From NCBI GenBank assembly GCA_035772405.1, contig JAYKKM010000149.1, positions 5,490,001 to 5,554,000 on the forward strand: a stretch of 64,000 bases of DNA, given 5' to 3'. Under the pieces are notes generated by a model. It worked only from the letters and a program-made list of their open reading frames with translations, made no database searches and was not told the origin of the DNA. Position numbers and translations under genes: made by a program. Shown in pieces: positions 37,912 through 48,282 of the stretch. The number at the start of each line of letters is the position of its first letter. Within the stretch, counting starts at the first letter, position 1. This DNA comes from Chrysogorgia sp. JL179-B06 (taxonomy: Eukaryota > Cnidaria > Anthozoa > Scleralcyonacea > Chrysogorgiidae).

Positions 37912-38924
37912 TTGATAGACAGAGCAGTAGGAACTCACTTACTCACACGTTAATATATCGTTGCTTTTTGCGGATACATTTTCCATAACATTTACCATTT
38001 CAAATACCTGTCTCAAGTTTGTTTGATACACTTAATTAATACCAAATTTGAATACAATGCATGCTTCTAAAACTGCCGTTGTCCTATTGATAACTTAAAG
38101 TGCCTATATAACGTCAAAAAATTATTGTCTTATTTGGAAGAACCTTAAAATGATAAAGTAACTTCTTTTGAAGATGTTTGCTTCTTCGCTTTGTTTTTAA
38201 AATATTTCAGTTTGTTTAAATGTCTGGAATTTCGTCACACATGCATAATGACTTACCGGAAAGGTTTGTTTGTCACTTTCATTCTCAAACGAAACCCTTT
38301 AAAATCAAGAAGTTTGGTGTTATTACGCGCACATGTTATTCACACTTTAGTGTTTTTATTTGATGAACGCAAAGATATATAACATTCTCTGATGAGTCAT
38401 TATGCATGTGTGACGAAATTCAAGATATTTGCATCCGATACAAACTGAAATATATCAAAAACAAAGCGAAGAAACGAAAATCATAGCCCGGTCGGCTATG
38501 TATTAACCGCTCGATATATTCAGAGATGCATGACTATCTATATAATATAATAATTAACTTTATTAATAATTAACTTTATTATATAGATATCAATGAAATA
38601 CTTGGTTATATTTTTCTTGTATCGTTAGCTGACGGAATCCTAGCCTTCCCTGCAACCTGATTGGCTGCAGCAGCGGGCGGAATTTTACGATATTTTGACC
38701 ACGGTCACGGAATCCTAAATACTAAAAATTTTTATCGTGATTTTTACTTCATTATTAACTGGAAAATGGAAAACTAATACAGAATTTGATTCAACTAAGC
38801 TGGAAATAACTATATTATTCAAAAACTAAAATATTTTGGTTTGTTTTTCTTTCCTTATCCAAATAATGCAGTTTTACCGAACTAAAGTAACTCAAGTCTT
38901 TTACCTTGTATATTAAAATAATAA
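37912..38924. other. Gene-free AT-rich stretch
   Basis: No coding region is supported. Near 38205-38480 the words ATTTCGTCACACATGCATAAT and its reverse complement form a loose inverted repeat, suggesting another decayed foldback element. Confidence 0.45.
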
Positions 38925-39049
38925 ATGTTATTTACCGTTTTTGGTCGGTCCGGATAGAAAAATATTTGCCCGAGGTCTTAAAACGTCCCTCAGCGTGCGG
39001 CCTCGGGCAAATATTTCTCTATCCGAACCTCCCAGTCGGTAAATAACAT
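38925..39049. repeat. Palindromic MITE (125 bp)
   Basis: The arms start ATGTTATTTACCG and end CGGTAAATAACAT, and share CCTCGGGCAAATATTT and TATCCG around a short centre, so the element folds into a hairpin. Confidence 0.8.
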
Positions 39050-39081
39050 GTATTTCTCCTATTCCGAAAAAACGATATCTT

Positions 39082-39140
39082 CATATGTGAAGATAAAAAT
39101 GATATATGGGCAGTAAATATATCATTTTTATCTTCACATG
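39082..39140. repeat. Short AT-rich hairpin
   Basis: CATATGTGAAGATAAAAATG at 39082 is matched by its near reverse complement ending at 39140, next to the MITE at 38925-39049. Confidence 0.7.
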
Positions 39141-39464
39141 TAAAGTTATCATCATATTTCATCTATTTCAATTTAATAAACACTACAGATCATTACATAG
39201 TAAATTATTTAGTGTTAACTGATTGGATGCGATGTCTATTCTTAGCGATGAGTTTAGATATTCTTAATAAAATGCTGGTGAACCTATTGGTGTCTATTTA
39301 AAAATCGAACAAAAAACATCGCAAATGGAACCGACCAGGTTGGTCAACGTAGAGGATTACTTGCATTTGATAAAATATCTAATAATTAATAAATTACCAG
39401 CATTTAATAAATCCTATATATCACTAGCCGAGTTGCACTCGCTAAATGGAAATTATCAGCCGTT

Positions 39465-40425
39465 ATAGGATGGTGACGGACAGAGAAATGAAAATACAGA
39501 TGGTTAGGCACTTAGATAATATAGGTTGATGTATCAAGTCGTGTAGGATGGTGCAGATGGTTCGGATCGTGCAGATCATACGGACCGTACCATATGTAAT
39601 AGGATGGTGACGGACCGTGAAATGAAAATACAGATGGTTAGGCACAGATAATTAGACAGTTTGATGTATCCGGTAGTGTAGGATATATGGTGCAGATGGT
39701 TCAGATCGTACGGACCGTACCATCTGTAATAGGATGGTCAATGGTGACAGACCGTTATTTAAAACTACAGAGATCAGACACTTAGGTAATATAGGTCGAT
39801 GTATCAAGTCGTGTAGGATGGTGCAGATCGTACGGATCGTGCCATTTGTAATAGGATGGTAACGGACCGTCATTTGAAACTACAGATGGTTAGCCACTTA
39901 GGTAATATAGGTTGATGTATCAAGTCGTGTAGGAGGTGCAGATGGTTCGGATCGTGCAGATCGTACGGACCGTACCATCTGTAATAGGATGGTGACGGAC
40001 CGTAGACACTTAGGTAATATAGGTCGATGTATCAAGTCGTTTAGGATGGTGCAGATGGTTAGGATCGTGCAGATCGTACGGATCGTGCCATCTGTAATAG
40101 GATGGTGACGGACCGTCATTTGAAACTACAGATGGTTAGGTACTTAGGTAATATAGGTTGCTGTATCAAGTCGTGTAAGATGGTGCAGATGGTTCGGATC
40201 GTGCGGATCGTACGGACCGTACCATCTGTAATAGGATGGTGAAGGACCGTCATTTGAAACTACAGATGGTTTGGTATTAAGGTAATATAGGTTGATGTAT
40301 CAAGTCGTGTAGGATGGTGCAGATGGTTCGGATCGTACGGACCATACCATCTGTAATAGGATGGTGACGGATCGTCATTTGAAACTACAGATGGTTAAGT
40401 ATGAGGTAGTTTAGGATGGTGTGGA
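39465..40425 (+). repeat. Minisatellite, about 120-bp units
   Basis: Roughly eight diverged units carry the order ATAGGATGGTGACGGACCGT, GAAACTACAGATGGTTAG, GGTAATATAGGTTGATG, ATCAAGTCGTGTAGGATGG and GATCGTACGGACCGTACC. Short internal CGGATCGTGCAGATCGTACG sub-repeats vary in number, so unit length changes. Open frames here are repeat translations. Confidence 0.88.
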
Positions 40426-40435
40426 TGGTACACAA

Positions 40436-40672
40436 TATTGCCGCATCAAACAACATTCTCTTAATAAAAAACCCTCACTAACTAAGTTTAAGATACAATA
40501 TTGCTGCATCATTACTTAATAGAACAACAGAATCATTACAATGTGGCCTCGTTCTTAATAAAATCCCGTCATTAACTAAGTCTAAGACACAGTATTGCTG
40601 CATCAAACAACATATCACAATGTCGCTTCGTTCTAAATAAAACCCGTCGTTAACTAACATGCACCACATAAC
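40436..40672 (+). repeat. Second minisatellite, about 95-bp units
   Basis: About two and a half units of AATAAAACCCGTCATTAACT, AAGTCTAAGACACAGTATTG and CTGCATCAAACAACAT follow directly after the first array. Confidence 0.75.
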
Positions 40673-41748
40673 AATGTTGCCTTAATGAATAATGACTGCA
40701 GCCAAACCAACCCGGCCGTTCTTTAATTCAAGCAACATAACAACATATTGTACCAATTGCCATTGCGTGCAACTAGGAGTGCGTTGGCACATTTCAACTC
40801 ACTAATCATTATACAAATTAGTGATGACAACATGTTTAGCAGGAAATTCGTCTAAAACAACATAACACATCCATCTCATAACAGCGTGTTTTTCACAGCG
40901 TGTTACGTGTAACTTTTGGGTACTAAACACCTTCAAATAATCTTTCGTTTGAGTAGCTCAAACATGATACCTTATTTACCTTTCACTATACCTGTACTTG
41001 AAATTTTAAATTTTAAATTTCAAATTTGTTATCCTATTTTGACCGTTTATAATCTAATACTAGAATCTATGTGTATATATATATATATATATACCAATAA
41101 TTTGTAACTATCTTAAACCGCTCTGATGATGTTGCGCTGCAAGCAACGAAACGTTAGCAATTAAATCTCTTTTATTATGTCACATATCGTCAAGACATGT
41201 ATTCTTTGTCTACCTCTTTGTTCAGTTGCGTTGGTTCTCCACAACTAAATTACTTGGGATAGCGTTTGAAAACATCTCTACAATATGTGCGAAACTTCTT
41301 AATCAGAAGAAATGCGATTCATTGTGCCTTAGTAAACGACGGCGTATTATATAAAATAACGATTATATTGTATCATGTCGCGAAAATTATTTAGTTTTAA
41401 CACGATGCGCAATGTTATTAGGGCTTTACCTTATAGTTATTCGCCCGGTTTACGACTATGTGTGCTTGTTGATAGCTGCAAGCAATGTTGATGCGTACGG
41501 CGTGCAATACTATAAAACATAAGTATTCAAAAGTTTAACTTTGCTGTTATTAGTGGAATTCGCATGAGTAGTTGTTGACAAGTTGTTATGTATCCATTAG
41601 TACATTACGGCATTAGTTTTGCGCAATTGAATTTTATTTAATATAGATAATTTAATTGTCTTTGATATCCCCGTTTTCAATGCGATTTCATACGATTTCG
41701 CATTAATTAATGGCGTTGTTTAAATAAATGTTTATAATTTGTGAAAAA
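40673..41748. other. Gene-free region with a retroelement-tail-like stem-loop
   Basis: No coding region is supported. At 41121-41155 lies CTCTGATGATGTTGCGCTGC followed by AAGCAACGAAACGTT, a stem-loop like those at retroelement ends. A short TA tract precedes it at about 41075-41092. Confidence 0.5.
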
Positions 41749-41995
41749 TTGTGTTATTACTTTTATCAAGAATTACAAGGATTAGCCAATAGTTAGAATA
41801 AGGAAAGTGGTACTGAGCTAATATTAGCGTTAAGAATGGGGTTAATCTTAGAAATGAAAAGACTTTCCTTAGTAAGAGTGTCGTAGTCTGTCTTATACCG
41901 TGGGAGCATGGGATCGAGATAGGTCATGAAAGGACAAGATGGAGGCCAGTTATGTAAGAATAGATAGAGAAACGATATTAAACACATCTATTTCA
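41749..41995 (+). other. Probable end of the Gypsy 5' LTR
   Basis: The sequence directly before the primer-binding site ends in ...ATTTCA, the expected CA terminus of an LTR. The 5' edge of the LTR could not be placed, and no 3' LTR is recognisable, so the extent is approximate. Confidence 0.4.
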
Positions 41996-42012
41996 TGGTG
42001 TCAGAAGTGGAA
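41996..42012 (+). other. Gypsy primer-binding site
   Basis: TGGTGTCAGAAGTGGAA has the form of a tRNA 3'-end complement (TGG...) directly after an LTR CA end, as in many Gypsy elements of marine invertebrates. Confidence 0.65.
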
Positions 42013-42215
42013 TCGCTAAAAATAAAACTTAAAAAAACCAGCAAGTACAGGATCCACAACCCACAACGACAGTTCTAACTAAAACAAGACGTGTACCACG
42101 TTTGCAACGACGGAAGTCAGGCAAGAGTTTTCAGTATTTCAAATTCAACTTTACAGTATTCGAGTCTCACTATTTCAAGTCAAGACATTCAAACAATAAC
42201 TTTTATACATCAAAC

Positions 42216-42500
42216 ATGAATAGAATTAAAGCTCCTTCGATGGATTGGATGAATCCGGGAGATCTACACAAGAGATTTAAGGTATTTAAGCAAAAATGTA
42301 ATCTCATATTCGACGGACCTCTGGAAGACGACTCGAGGCCAAAAAGGCAAGGTTACTTCTACTGAGGGTTGGTGACAAAGGGCTAGAAATTTATAATACA
42401 GCAACATGGGCACATGAAGACGATCAGCTCAAACTTGTGCCAATATTTGATAAATTTGAAGCATATACAAAGCCACAGAGATGTCTCAAGCAAGGGGATA
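42216..42500 (+). pseudogene. Gypsy Gag fragment, frameshifted
   Basis: MNRIKAPSMDWMNPGDLHKR, then FKQKCNLIFDGPLED, is a Gag matrix/capsid start of cnidarian-type Gypsy elements. A frameshift follows, and RLLLLRVGDKGLEIYN with WAHEDDQLKLVPIFDKFE continues in another frame. The gene is dead. Confidence 0.7.
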
Positions 42501-42639
42501 TGCACTTGGAAGACGGCGAGGATGAAACCAGTGAATCGTCAAGTACCTACAGTCAAGATGAAGACAACTCCATTGCAGTGATTCAGAAACAATTACAGTG
42601 GTTTGGGTTCGATTACATCTGAAAATTCAGTTTATAGTA

Positions 42640-43222
42640 TGAGCAGTTAGCCCAACAAGATCTACACTACAATAAAGATCAACGGCAAGCACAATCTTAG
42701 AATGAAGGTAGACACAGGAGCGGACACTTGTGAACAAGTTAACCTCCACGAAATTCAACATAGTCAAGGCTCCAGGACACCCATCCATGATTGGTTGCCA
42801 ACAAGCTCAATCATTGGGGATCATAACTGTCAACATTCAGGAACTTACCAGTGATCAAACACAGACAGCAGCATAACAAGCTGCTCAACATGGAAAGCTG
42901 TCGAAATCGGCTGTATTGAATGAATATCAAGATTGTTTTGACAAGATCGGTCGGTTCCCAGGACAAATACCACATCCAGCTCAATGACAATGCTACTCCT
43001 GTCATTCATGCACCACGCACAGTGCCAGTCCACATCCTACCACTGTACAAGAAAGAGTTGGAAACAATGATCACAGACGGCATCATTGCCGAGGTAACAG
43101 GGCCTACAGACTGGGTAAACTCGATTGTCTGCAATGTCAAAGAAACACCTGATGGAAAGAAGAAAGTTAGACTTTGTCTGGACCCAAAGGATCTTAACAA
43201 GAACATTCGCCGCGAATATTAT
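42640..43222 (+). pseudogene. Gypsy Pol, left part: protease and first half of reverse transcriptase
   Basis: Contains KINGKHNLRMKVDTGADTC with the aspartic protease DTGA at about 42711-42722. After a decayed stretch comes the RT start: DGIIAEVTGPTDWVNSIV, then RLCLDPKDLNKNIRREYY, ending exactly at the Polinton 2 target site. The right half continues at 59743. Confidence 0.85.
43217..43222. repeat. Target-site duplication of Polinton 2 (left)
   Basis: TATTAT before the terminal AGTAGTATAG; the right copy at 59737-59742 is TATTAC (5 of 6 identical). One copy restores a sensible RT reading across the site. Confidence 0.85.
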
Positions 43223-43439
43223 AGTAGTATAGAAAGTGGGGCTACCGGCGCATTTTTCCATTTTTCATGTCTCAACTTTTTTCTCTGATGAACGCAGCAC
43301 TTTTTCGTTTTTAGATTCCACATATAATTTTCGAGCAAATATGTTGAATCCAAAAACAGAAAAAGTGCTTGGTTCTCCAGAGAAGTTGAGACATTCAAAT
43401 GGAAAAAGTTCGCCGTTAGCCCCACTTTCGAGACTACTA
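43223..43439 (+). repeat. Polinton 2 left terminal inverted repeat, enlarged by a MITE
   Basis: 43223-43267 and about 43394-43439 match the right TIR (59635-59736) in inverted orientation; the 126 bp between them are a MITE found only on this side. The TIR's inner border CCCCACTTTCGAGACTACT is itself an inverted, diverged copy of the outer terminus AGTAGTATAGAAAGTGGGG, so the TIR is palindromic. Confidence 0.88.
43268..43393. mobile_element. 126-bp MITE inserted in the left TIR
   Basis: The ends are TGTCTCAACTT and AAGTTGAGACA, flanked by a 4-bp duplication TTCA (43264-43267 and 43394-43397). The arms extend inward, with GCACTTTTTC against GAAAAAGTGC. Its length is a multiple of three, so the frame of the polymerase ORF runs through it. 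Confidence 0.85.
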
Positions 43440-46400
43440 ATAGACGATGTGTCGCATGGTTTGGGGAGTCAGAGACGTGTCTCAGCTAGTAGGCTACAGA
43501 GTGAGGTGTCTAGACGTGGGGTCGTTGTGGGTGAGGATGTCGCTCGTAACAAGATTATGTCGAGCAATATTATGTATGATCCTGGTATGGGTTTTGTTCC
43601 AACTAGTGAGTTGAGTGGGACTCATAATTCGAAAGGGTCTAAGGACTTGGCTATATTAAATAATAAAACGACTCTTATGAAAAGGTCTGGACGTAAACGT
43701 AACTCTGTTGTCGCTCGTAGTGGTATACTATTGAGTGGTGGTGCACGTGATCCTGCTATAGGTTCTGGTAATTTAGTTATACTGAATATTAAGATGAGTT
43801 TTCTAGAGAGGATGTCTAGCTATCTAGCTGACGCTAAAGCATTGGGGTATAAGTGGATGGACCTTATTAGAAGGGGATCTAGAGAGAACGTTATTAATAG
43901 AGTCACCAGAGTTAGGGAGGTCAGAAAGTCTAGACGTGATCTTAGACGATATGTGAGGAGGTCACAACTAAGTCAGGAGGCCTCAGACAAAGAGTACGAG
44001 AGAGTCACTAGTCTTATTGCTAAGATGAAACGTCCTACTGTAGTACAAAGGAGAGTTGCTCTCAAAGGGTACACCAAGTCGTATAGTGTTGAGGTGGTCT
44101 ACAATAAGGATCCATTAAAACAACTAGTCAATACTAGAGGAGTAGTGGGCTCGACTTTACAGAAAGAGTTAGAGAGACTGAGAGGTTTAAAGTTTTCTGA
44201 GATATTGAAAGTGACTCTAGAGAAACAAATTGGTGATGGAGAGTCTGTGTTTAAGACAGCCTTCTTCCATAGCGTAATCAAAACAGTGATTAGTAGTGTT
44301 GATATTAGTGGGACTACAAAGCAATCTAGTGAGGAGATAGTAAATCGTATCGCTGTGTGGTTGTCAGAGGGGTCTGGGTGGGTTGTGGATAATATTGATG
44401 ATCACTTTATTAATGTAGTGGTGTATGAGCCTCTTAAAGGATCGAGTTATATTGAGCTACCAGAAGAGTTGAAGAACGCGTCTAAAGGTTTGATTAATAT
44501 AAAGAACAACGATGACAAGTGTTTTATGTGGTGTCACGTGTTTCACAAGTGTCCTGTAGGAAAGGATCCGCAGAGAGTGTCGAAGCATAAGAAGAACGTA
44601 GGTTCTGTGAACTATGAAGGAGTGAGATTTCCAGTTAATACAAAACAGTACAACAAGATAGAGAGGCAGAACGGTACTAGTATCAACGTGTTTGGGTACG
44701 AGGACAAGCAGCCATTCCCTATTTACGTTTCTGAGGAGAAGTACGAGGATCATATGGACCTGCTACTTATAACTAGTGGTAGTAAACGACATTACGTATA
44801 CATCAAAGACTTTGATAGGTTTATGTGCGGTCAGTCTAAACACAAGTGTCGCAAGAACTTCTGTAGGTACTGTCTTCAATGTTTTACTACCAGTAAGATT
44901 CTAGAGAAACACAAGGAGGTTTGTATGGTGATAAATGGCAAGCAAGCGATCAAGATGCCAGATGAAGGAGACAACACTCTTGAGTACAACAATTACCACA
45001 AACAATTAGAAGTGCCGTTCGTAATATACGCAGACTTCGAGGCTATCACAGAGAAGATAGACAACGTAACACCACTCACAGGATCGTACACTAGCGAGTA
45101 CCAAAGACACACGGACTGTGGGTATGGATACAAAGTAGTGTGCTGTTATGATGATAAATATAGTAAGCCATTAGAGATGTTTCGAGGTAAGAACGCTGTT
45201 AGGAAGTTTATGAAAAAGATGTTAGAGGAGGTTAAGTACTGCAAGAAAGTTAGAAAGGAGCATTTTAATGAGGACATGGTGTTGACCAGAGCTGATAAGA
45301 CTAACTTCAAGGAATCGACTAAGTGTCACATTTGTGATGGGAAATATAAAAGTGGAGACGTGAGAGTTAGAGATCATTGTCATATCACTGGTAAGTATAG
45401 AGGCTCAGCACATCAGTTATGCAACAGAAACTATAGACTGACTGGTAAGATACCTGTAATATTTCACAATCTAAGAGGATACGATAGCCACTTCATAATG
45501 CAAGAGATAGGCAAGCTAGGTCAGAAAATCAACGTCATACCAAATAATATGGAGAAATATATGGCATTCATGTTAGGTAAACATCTAGTGTTTCTAGATA
45601 GTTTCCAATTCATGAGCTCTAGTCTAGTCAACCTAGTAAACAACCTACCAAGAGATTGTCTTAAGTACACGTCCGAAGTATTTCAAGGTAAGGAGTTAGA
45701 GTTGATGTCACGAAAGGGTGTGTACCCATATGACTATATGGATAGTTTCGATAAGTTCGAAGACATAAAGCTACCCTCAAAGGAGAGCTTCTACAGTGTG
45801 CTAAATGACGAACATATATCAGACGCTGATTATGAACACGCACAAGAAGTGTGGAAGACGTTCGACTTGAATAGTATGGGTGAGTACCATGATGTGTACC
45901 TCAAGACTGATGTGTTACTATTGTCTGACGTGTTTGAGAACTTCAGAAAGACTTGCAAGCAGTACTACCAACTAGATCCTTGTCACTACTTCACATCACC
46001 AGGACTATCATGGGACGCTGCTCTAAAGATGACAGGAGTGAAACTTGAGTTGATGACTGACATCGACATGTTTCAGTTTATTGAGAAAGGAATGCGAGGT
46101 GGCGTCTCTTGTATCACGCATAGATATGGTAAGGCCAATAATAAATATATGAAGGACTATGATAGTAGTAAACCATCGAAACACATCGTATACCTAGATG
46201 CGAATAACCTTTACGGTTGGGCTATGTGTCAGTACCTACCGACTGGTGGATTTGAGTGGGTCGAGAAGTTCGATCTTAACGAATATAAGGATGACTCAAG
46301 CAAAGGAATACTATTAGAGGTTGACCTGGAGTATCCAAAGGAGTTACACGATCTTCACAACGACTATCCTTTAGCCCCTGAGAGGATGAAAGTAAGTAGT

Positions 46401-47441
46401 GATATGTTGTCAAACTATTGTAAGACAATCCAAAACAAGTTTAAGATATCTGTAGGAGAGGTTGCAAAACTTGTACCTAACCTAAACGGTAAGAGTAAGT
46501 ACGTCGTTCACTATAGAAACCTACAATTATACAAGAGTTTGGGAATGAAGGTTAAGAAGATACATAGAGTACTTAAGTTCGATCAGTCACCATGGCTCAA
46601 GCAATATATCGACTTTAATACAGACAAGAGGACCCAAGCGAAGAACGACTTTGAGAAGGATTTCTTCAAGCTTATGAACAATAGTGTATTCGGAAAGACT
46701 ATGGAGAATCTGCGAAAGCGTGTGAACGTGGAGTTAGTGACAGACGAGGAAAAGCTGAAGAAACTAACGTCGAAACCAACCTTTGTAAGCAGTAAGATAT
46801 TTGACAATAACTTGGTAGCAGTTCACAAGATCAAAGAGATACTAACTCTAAATAGACCAGCATATGTGGGTATGTGTATTCTAGACCTATCGAAGACATT
46901 TATGTATGACTTCCACTACAACAACGTCAAAAAGAAGTATGGCAGCAAAGCCAAACTACTATTCACAGACACTGATAGTATAATGTATGAGATCAAGACG
47001 GAAGATGTGTACAAAGACATGTACGCTAACAAGGAAGTGTTCGACTTTAGTGGATATGACAAGTCATCTCCCTACTTCGACCTAACTAACAAGAAGGTTA
47101 TTGGTAAAATGAAGGACGAGACATTAGGAGTCCCAATCGTTGAGTTCGTTGGTTTAAGGTCGAAAATGTATAGCTACATAAAAGAAGACGGAAAAGGTGG
47201 GAAGACTGCTAAAGGTATCAAGAAGAGTACCATTAGAAACAACATAAGACACGACAACTATAAAAGTGTCCTGACAAATGGTGAGCAAATGTCTCACATA
47301 ATTAAAACTATTCGTAGCAAGAGCCACCGACTAGGAAGCTACGAAATAAATAAGATATCCTTGAGCTGCTTTGACGACAAGCGACATATACTACCAGACG
47401 GCGTGTCTAGTTATGCGTATGGACATTACAAAATAGTCTAG
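43341..47441 (+). CDS. polB: Protein-primed family B DNA polymerase
   Basis: Homologue of 27161-30772. Exo I D-x-E lies in VIYADFEAI (about nt 45030), Exo II in FHNLRGYDSHF, Exo III in YLKTDVLLLSDV, motif A in LDANNLYGWAM, motif B in FKLMNNSVFGKTMENLR and motif C DTDS at nt 46968-46979. It has about 250 extra N-terminal residues rich in Arg/Lys/Ser, with no counterpart in Polinton 1; they may hold a terminal-protein-like function (inference). The start is uncertain: the frame is open back through the TIR, the first ATG (43341) lies inside the MITE, and the ATG at 43557 is the alternative. The gene reads inward from the left end. Confidence 0.93.
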   Translation: MLNPKTEKVLGSPEKLRHSNGKSSPLAPLSRLLIDDVSHGLGSQRRVSASRLQSEVSRRGVVVGEDVARNKIMSSNIMYDPGMGFVPTSELSGTHNSKGSKDLAILNNKTTLMKRSGRKRNSVVARSGILLSGGARDPAIGSGNLVILNIKMSFLERMSSYLADAKALGYKWMDLIRRGSRENVINRVTRVREVRKSRRDLRRYVRRSQLSQEASDKEYERVTSLIAKMKRPTVVQRRVALKGYTKSYSVEVVYNKDPLKQLVNTRGVVGSTLQKELERLRGLKFSEILKVTLEKQIGDGESVFKTAFFHSVIKTVISSVDISGTTKQSSEEIVNRIAVWLSEGSGWVVDNIDDHFINVVVYEPLKGSSYIELPEELKNASKGLINIKNNDDKCFMWCHVFHKCPVGKDPQRVSKHKKNVGSVNYEGVRFPVNTKQYNKIERQNGTSINVFGYEDKQPFPIYVSEEKYEDHMDLLLITSGSKRHYVYIKDFDRFMCGQSKHKCRKNFCRYCLQCFTTSKILEKHKEVCMVINGKQAIKMPDEGDNTLEYNNYHKQLEVPFVIYADFEAITEKIDNVTPLTGSYTSEYQRHTDCGYGYKVVCCYDDKYSKPLEMFRGKNAVRKFMKKMLEEVKYCKKVRKEHFNEDMVLTRADKTNFKESTKCHICDGKYKSGDVRVRDHCHITGKYRGSAHQLCNRNYRLTGKIPVIFHNLRGYDSHFIMQEIGKLGQKINVIPNNMEKYMAFMLGKHLVFLDSFQFMSSSLVNLVNNLPRDCLKYTSEVFQGKELELMSRKGVYPYDYMDSFDKFEDIKLPSKESFYSVLNDEHISDADYEHAQEVWKTFDLNSMGEYHDVYLKTDVLLLSDVFENFRKTCKQYYQLDPCHYFTSPGLSWDAALKMTGVKLELMTDIDMFQFIEKGMRGGVSCITHRYGKANNKYMKDYDSSKPSKHIVYLDANNLYGWAMCQYLPTGGFEWVEKFDLNEYKDDSSKGILLEVDLEYPKELHDLHNDYPLAPERMKVSSDMLSNYCKTIQNKFKISVGEVAKLVPNLNGKSKYVVHYRNLQLYKSLGMKVKKIHRVLKFDQSPWLKQYIDFNTDKRTQAKNDFEKDFFKLMNNSVFGKTMENLRKRVNVELVTDEEKLKKLTSKPTFVSSKIFDNNLVAVHKIKEILTLNRPAYVGMCILDLSKTFMYDFHYNNVKKKYGSKAKLLFTDTDSIMYEIKTEDVYKDMYANKEVFDFSGYDKSSPYFDLTNKKVIGKMKDETLGVPIVEFVGLRSKMYSYIKEDGKGGKTAKGIKKSTIRNNIRHDNYKSVLTNGEQMSHIIKTIRSKSHRLGSYEINKISLSCFDDKRHILPDGVSSYAYGHYKIV

Positions 47442-47443
47442 AA

Positions 47444-47623
47444 TTAGATGCTCAAATTTCTCAAATGCTTTTTGGTCTCCAGGTGTCTATATTTAGAGGT
47501 CACATGGTATGACTGATCACATGTCTCACACACCCACTTATGAGTTCTCATCCACTCTTTAGTTTGCGCTCTGGATGCTACTAAAGCTTCTTCTTTGGTT
47601 TGGTAAATTCTTGGTCTTGCCAT
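47444..47623 (-). CDS. Small C2H2 zinc-finger protein (59 residues)
   Basis: MARPRIYQTKEEALVASRAQ, then WVCETCDQSYHVTSKYRHLE and TKKHLRN: one C2H2/matrin-type finger (C-x2-C...H-x5-H). The ATG overlaps the stop of the zinc-ribbon gene as TAATG (47621-47625), and its stop lies 2 bp from the convergent polymerase stop. A DNA- or RNA-binding role is likely. It has no counterpart in Polinton 1. Confidence 0.78.
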   Translation of the reverse strand: MARPRIYQTKEEALVASRAQTKEWMRTHKWVCETCDQSYHVTSKYRHLETKKHLRNLSI

Positions 47624-48252
47624 TATATATTACTATATATTTTATTTACCCACTCGTTGTAGTATGGATCTTCTCTTCCGTCCCAACCTAGATCCTTGTA
47701 TACTACATTATACAGGTTATACTCGAATCGTGCCTTGACCTTACCAGGTTTGAGGTCGTTGAAACTACCTCTCAACTCTATACCTCTTCTAGAGCATATT
47801 CTTATGATATAGAAAATATATTTCGATATATTCTTGACAACTAGTTTGTTTATTTTAAGAGACCACACTATCTTTATAAAATCACTGACCACTATTGGTA
47901 TGTCACTCTCGTTAACTAGTCTTTTGCTAGTCAACATTCTCTCTAGCCATTTACTGTAGCTGTGAGCCGATTTCTTGTACATCCAAATGTTAGGTGTGAA
48001 GTTTCTTACACGTCCGTAGGTAGTCTCTCCACACTTGTTACAAATAAATACACCATCTTCGATTTGGGTTCTGTGGTTACTACACTCGTAACAGTATGTG
48101 GTGTCGTACCACTTTTTTGGTCTTGCGTCCTTAATTCCATTCTTGATCTCGTCCAATGTGTACCCTAATGTGGTACCACTCCACTTTTTTGATGCAATCT
48201 CATCAAATGTATACCCAGCGTGGAACATTCTCATCGTACGCTCGTCAACCAT
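47623..48252 (-). CDS. Zinc-ribbon protein, possible late transcription factor (A2L/VLTF3-like)
   Basis: 209 residues. The N-terminus has two GYTxDEI helices (AGYTFDEIASKKW and LGYTLDEIKNG), an internal duplication; Polinton 1 has one. The ribbon uses C54, C57, C71 and C74 (YCYECSN, FICNKCGE). The helical domain has KKSAHSYSKWLERM and ISKYIFYIIRICSRR, closer in look to VLTF3 than its Polinton 1 homologue. The stop overlaps the ATG of the following zinc-finger gene by one base. Candidate activator of the element's shared promoter box. Confidence 0.62.
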   Translation of the reverse strand: MVDERTMRMFHAGYTFDEIASKKWSGTTLGYTLDEIKNGIKDARPKKWYDTTYCYECSNHRTQIEDGVFICNKCGETTYGRVRNFTPNIWMYKKSAHSYSKWLERMLTSKRLVNESDIPIVVSDFIKIVWSLKINKLVVKNISKYIFYIIRICSRRGIELRGSFNDLKPGKVKARFEYNLYNVVYKDLGWDGREDPYYNEWVNKIYSNI

Positions 48253-48282
48253 TTAAGTTACTATACTATATATATCTTTAGA

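Noticed and set aside
39465..40425. Repeat array that could suggest CRISPR or coding repeats
   Set aside because: Tandem minisatellite with no spacers; frames contain stops and vary between units.
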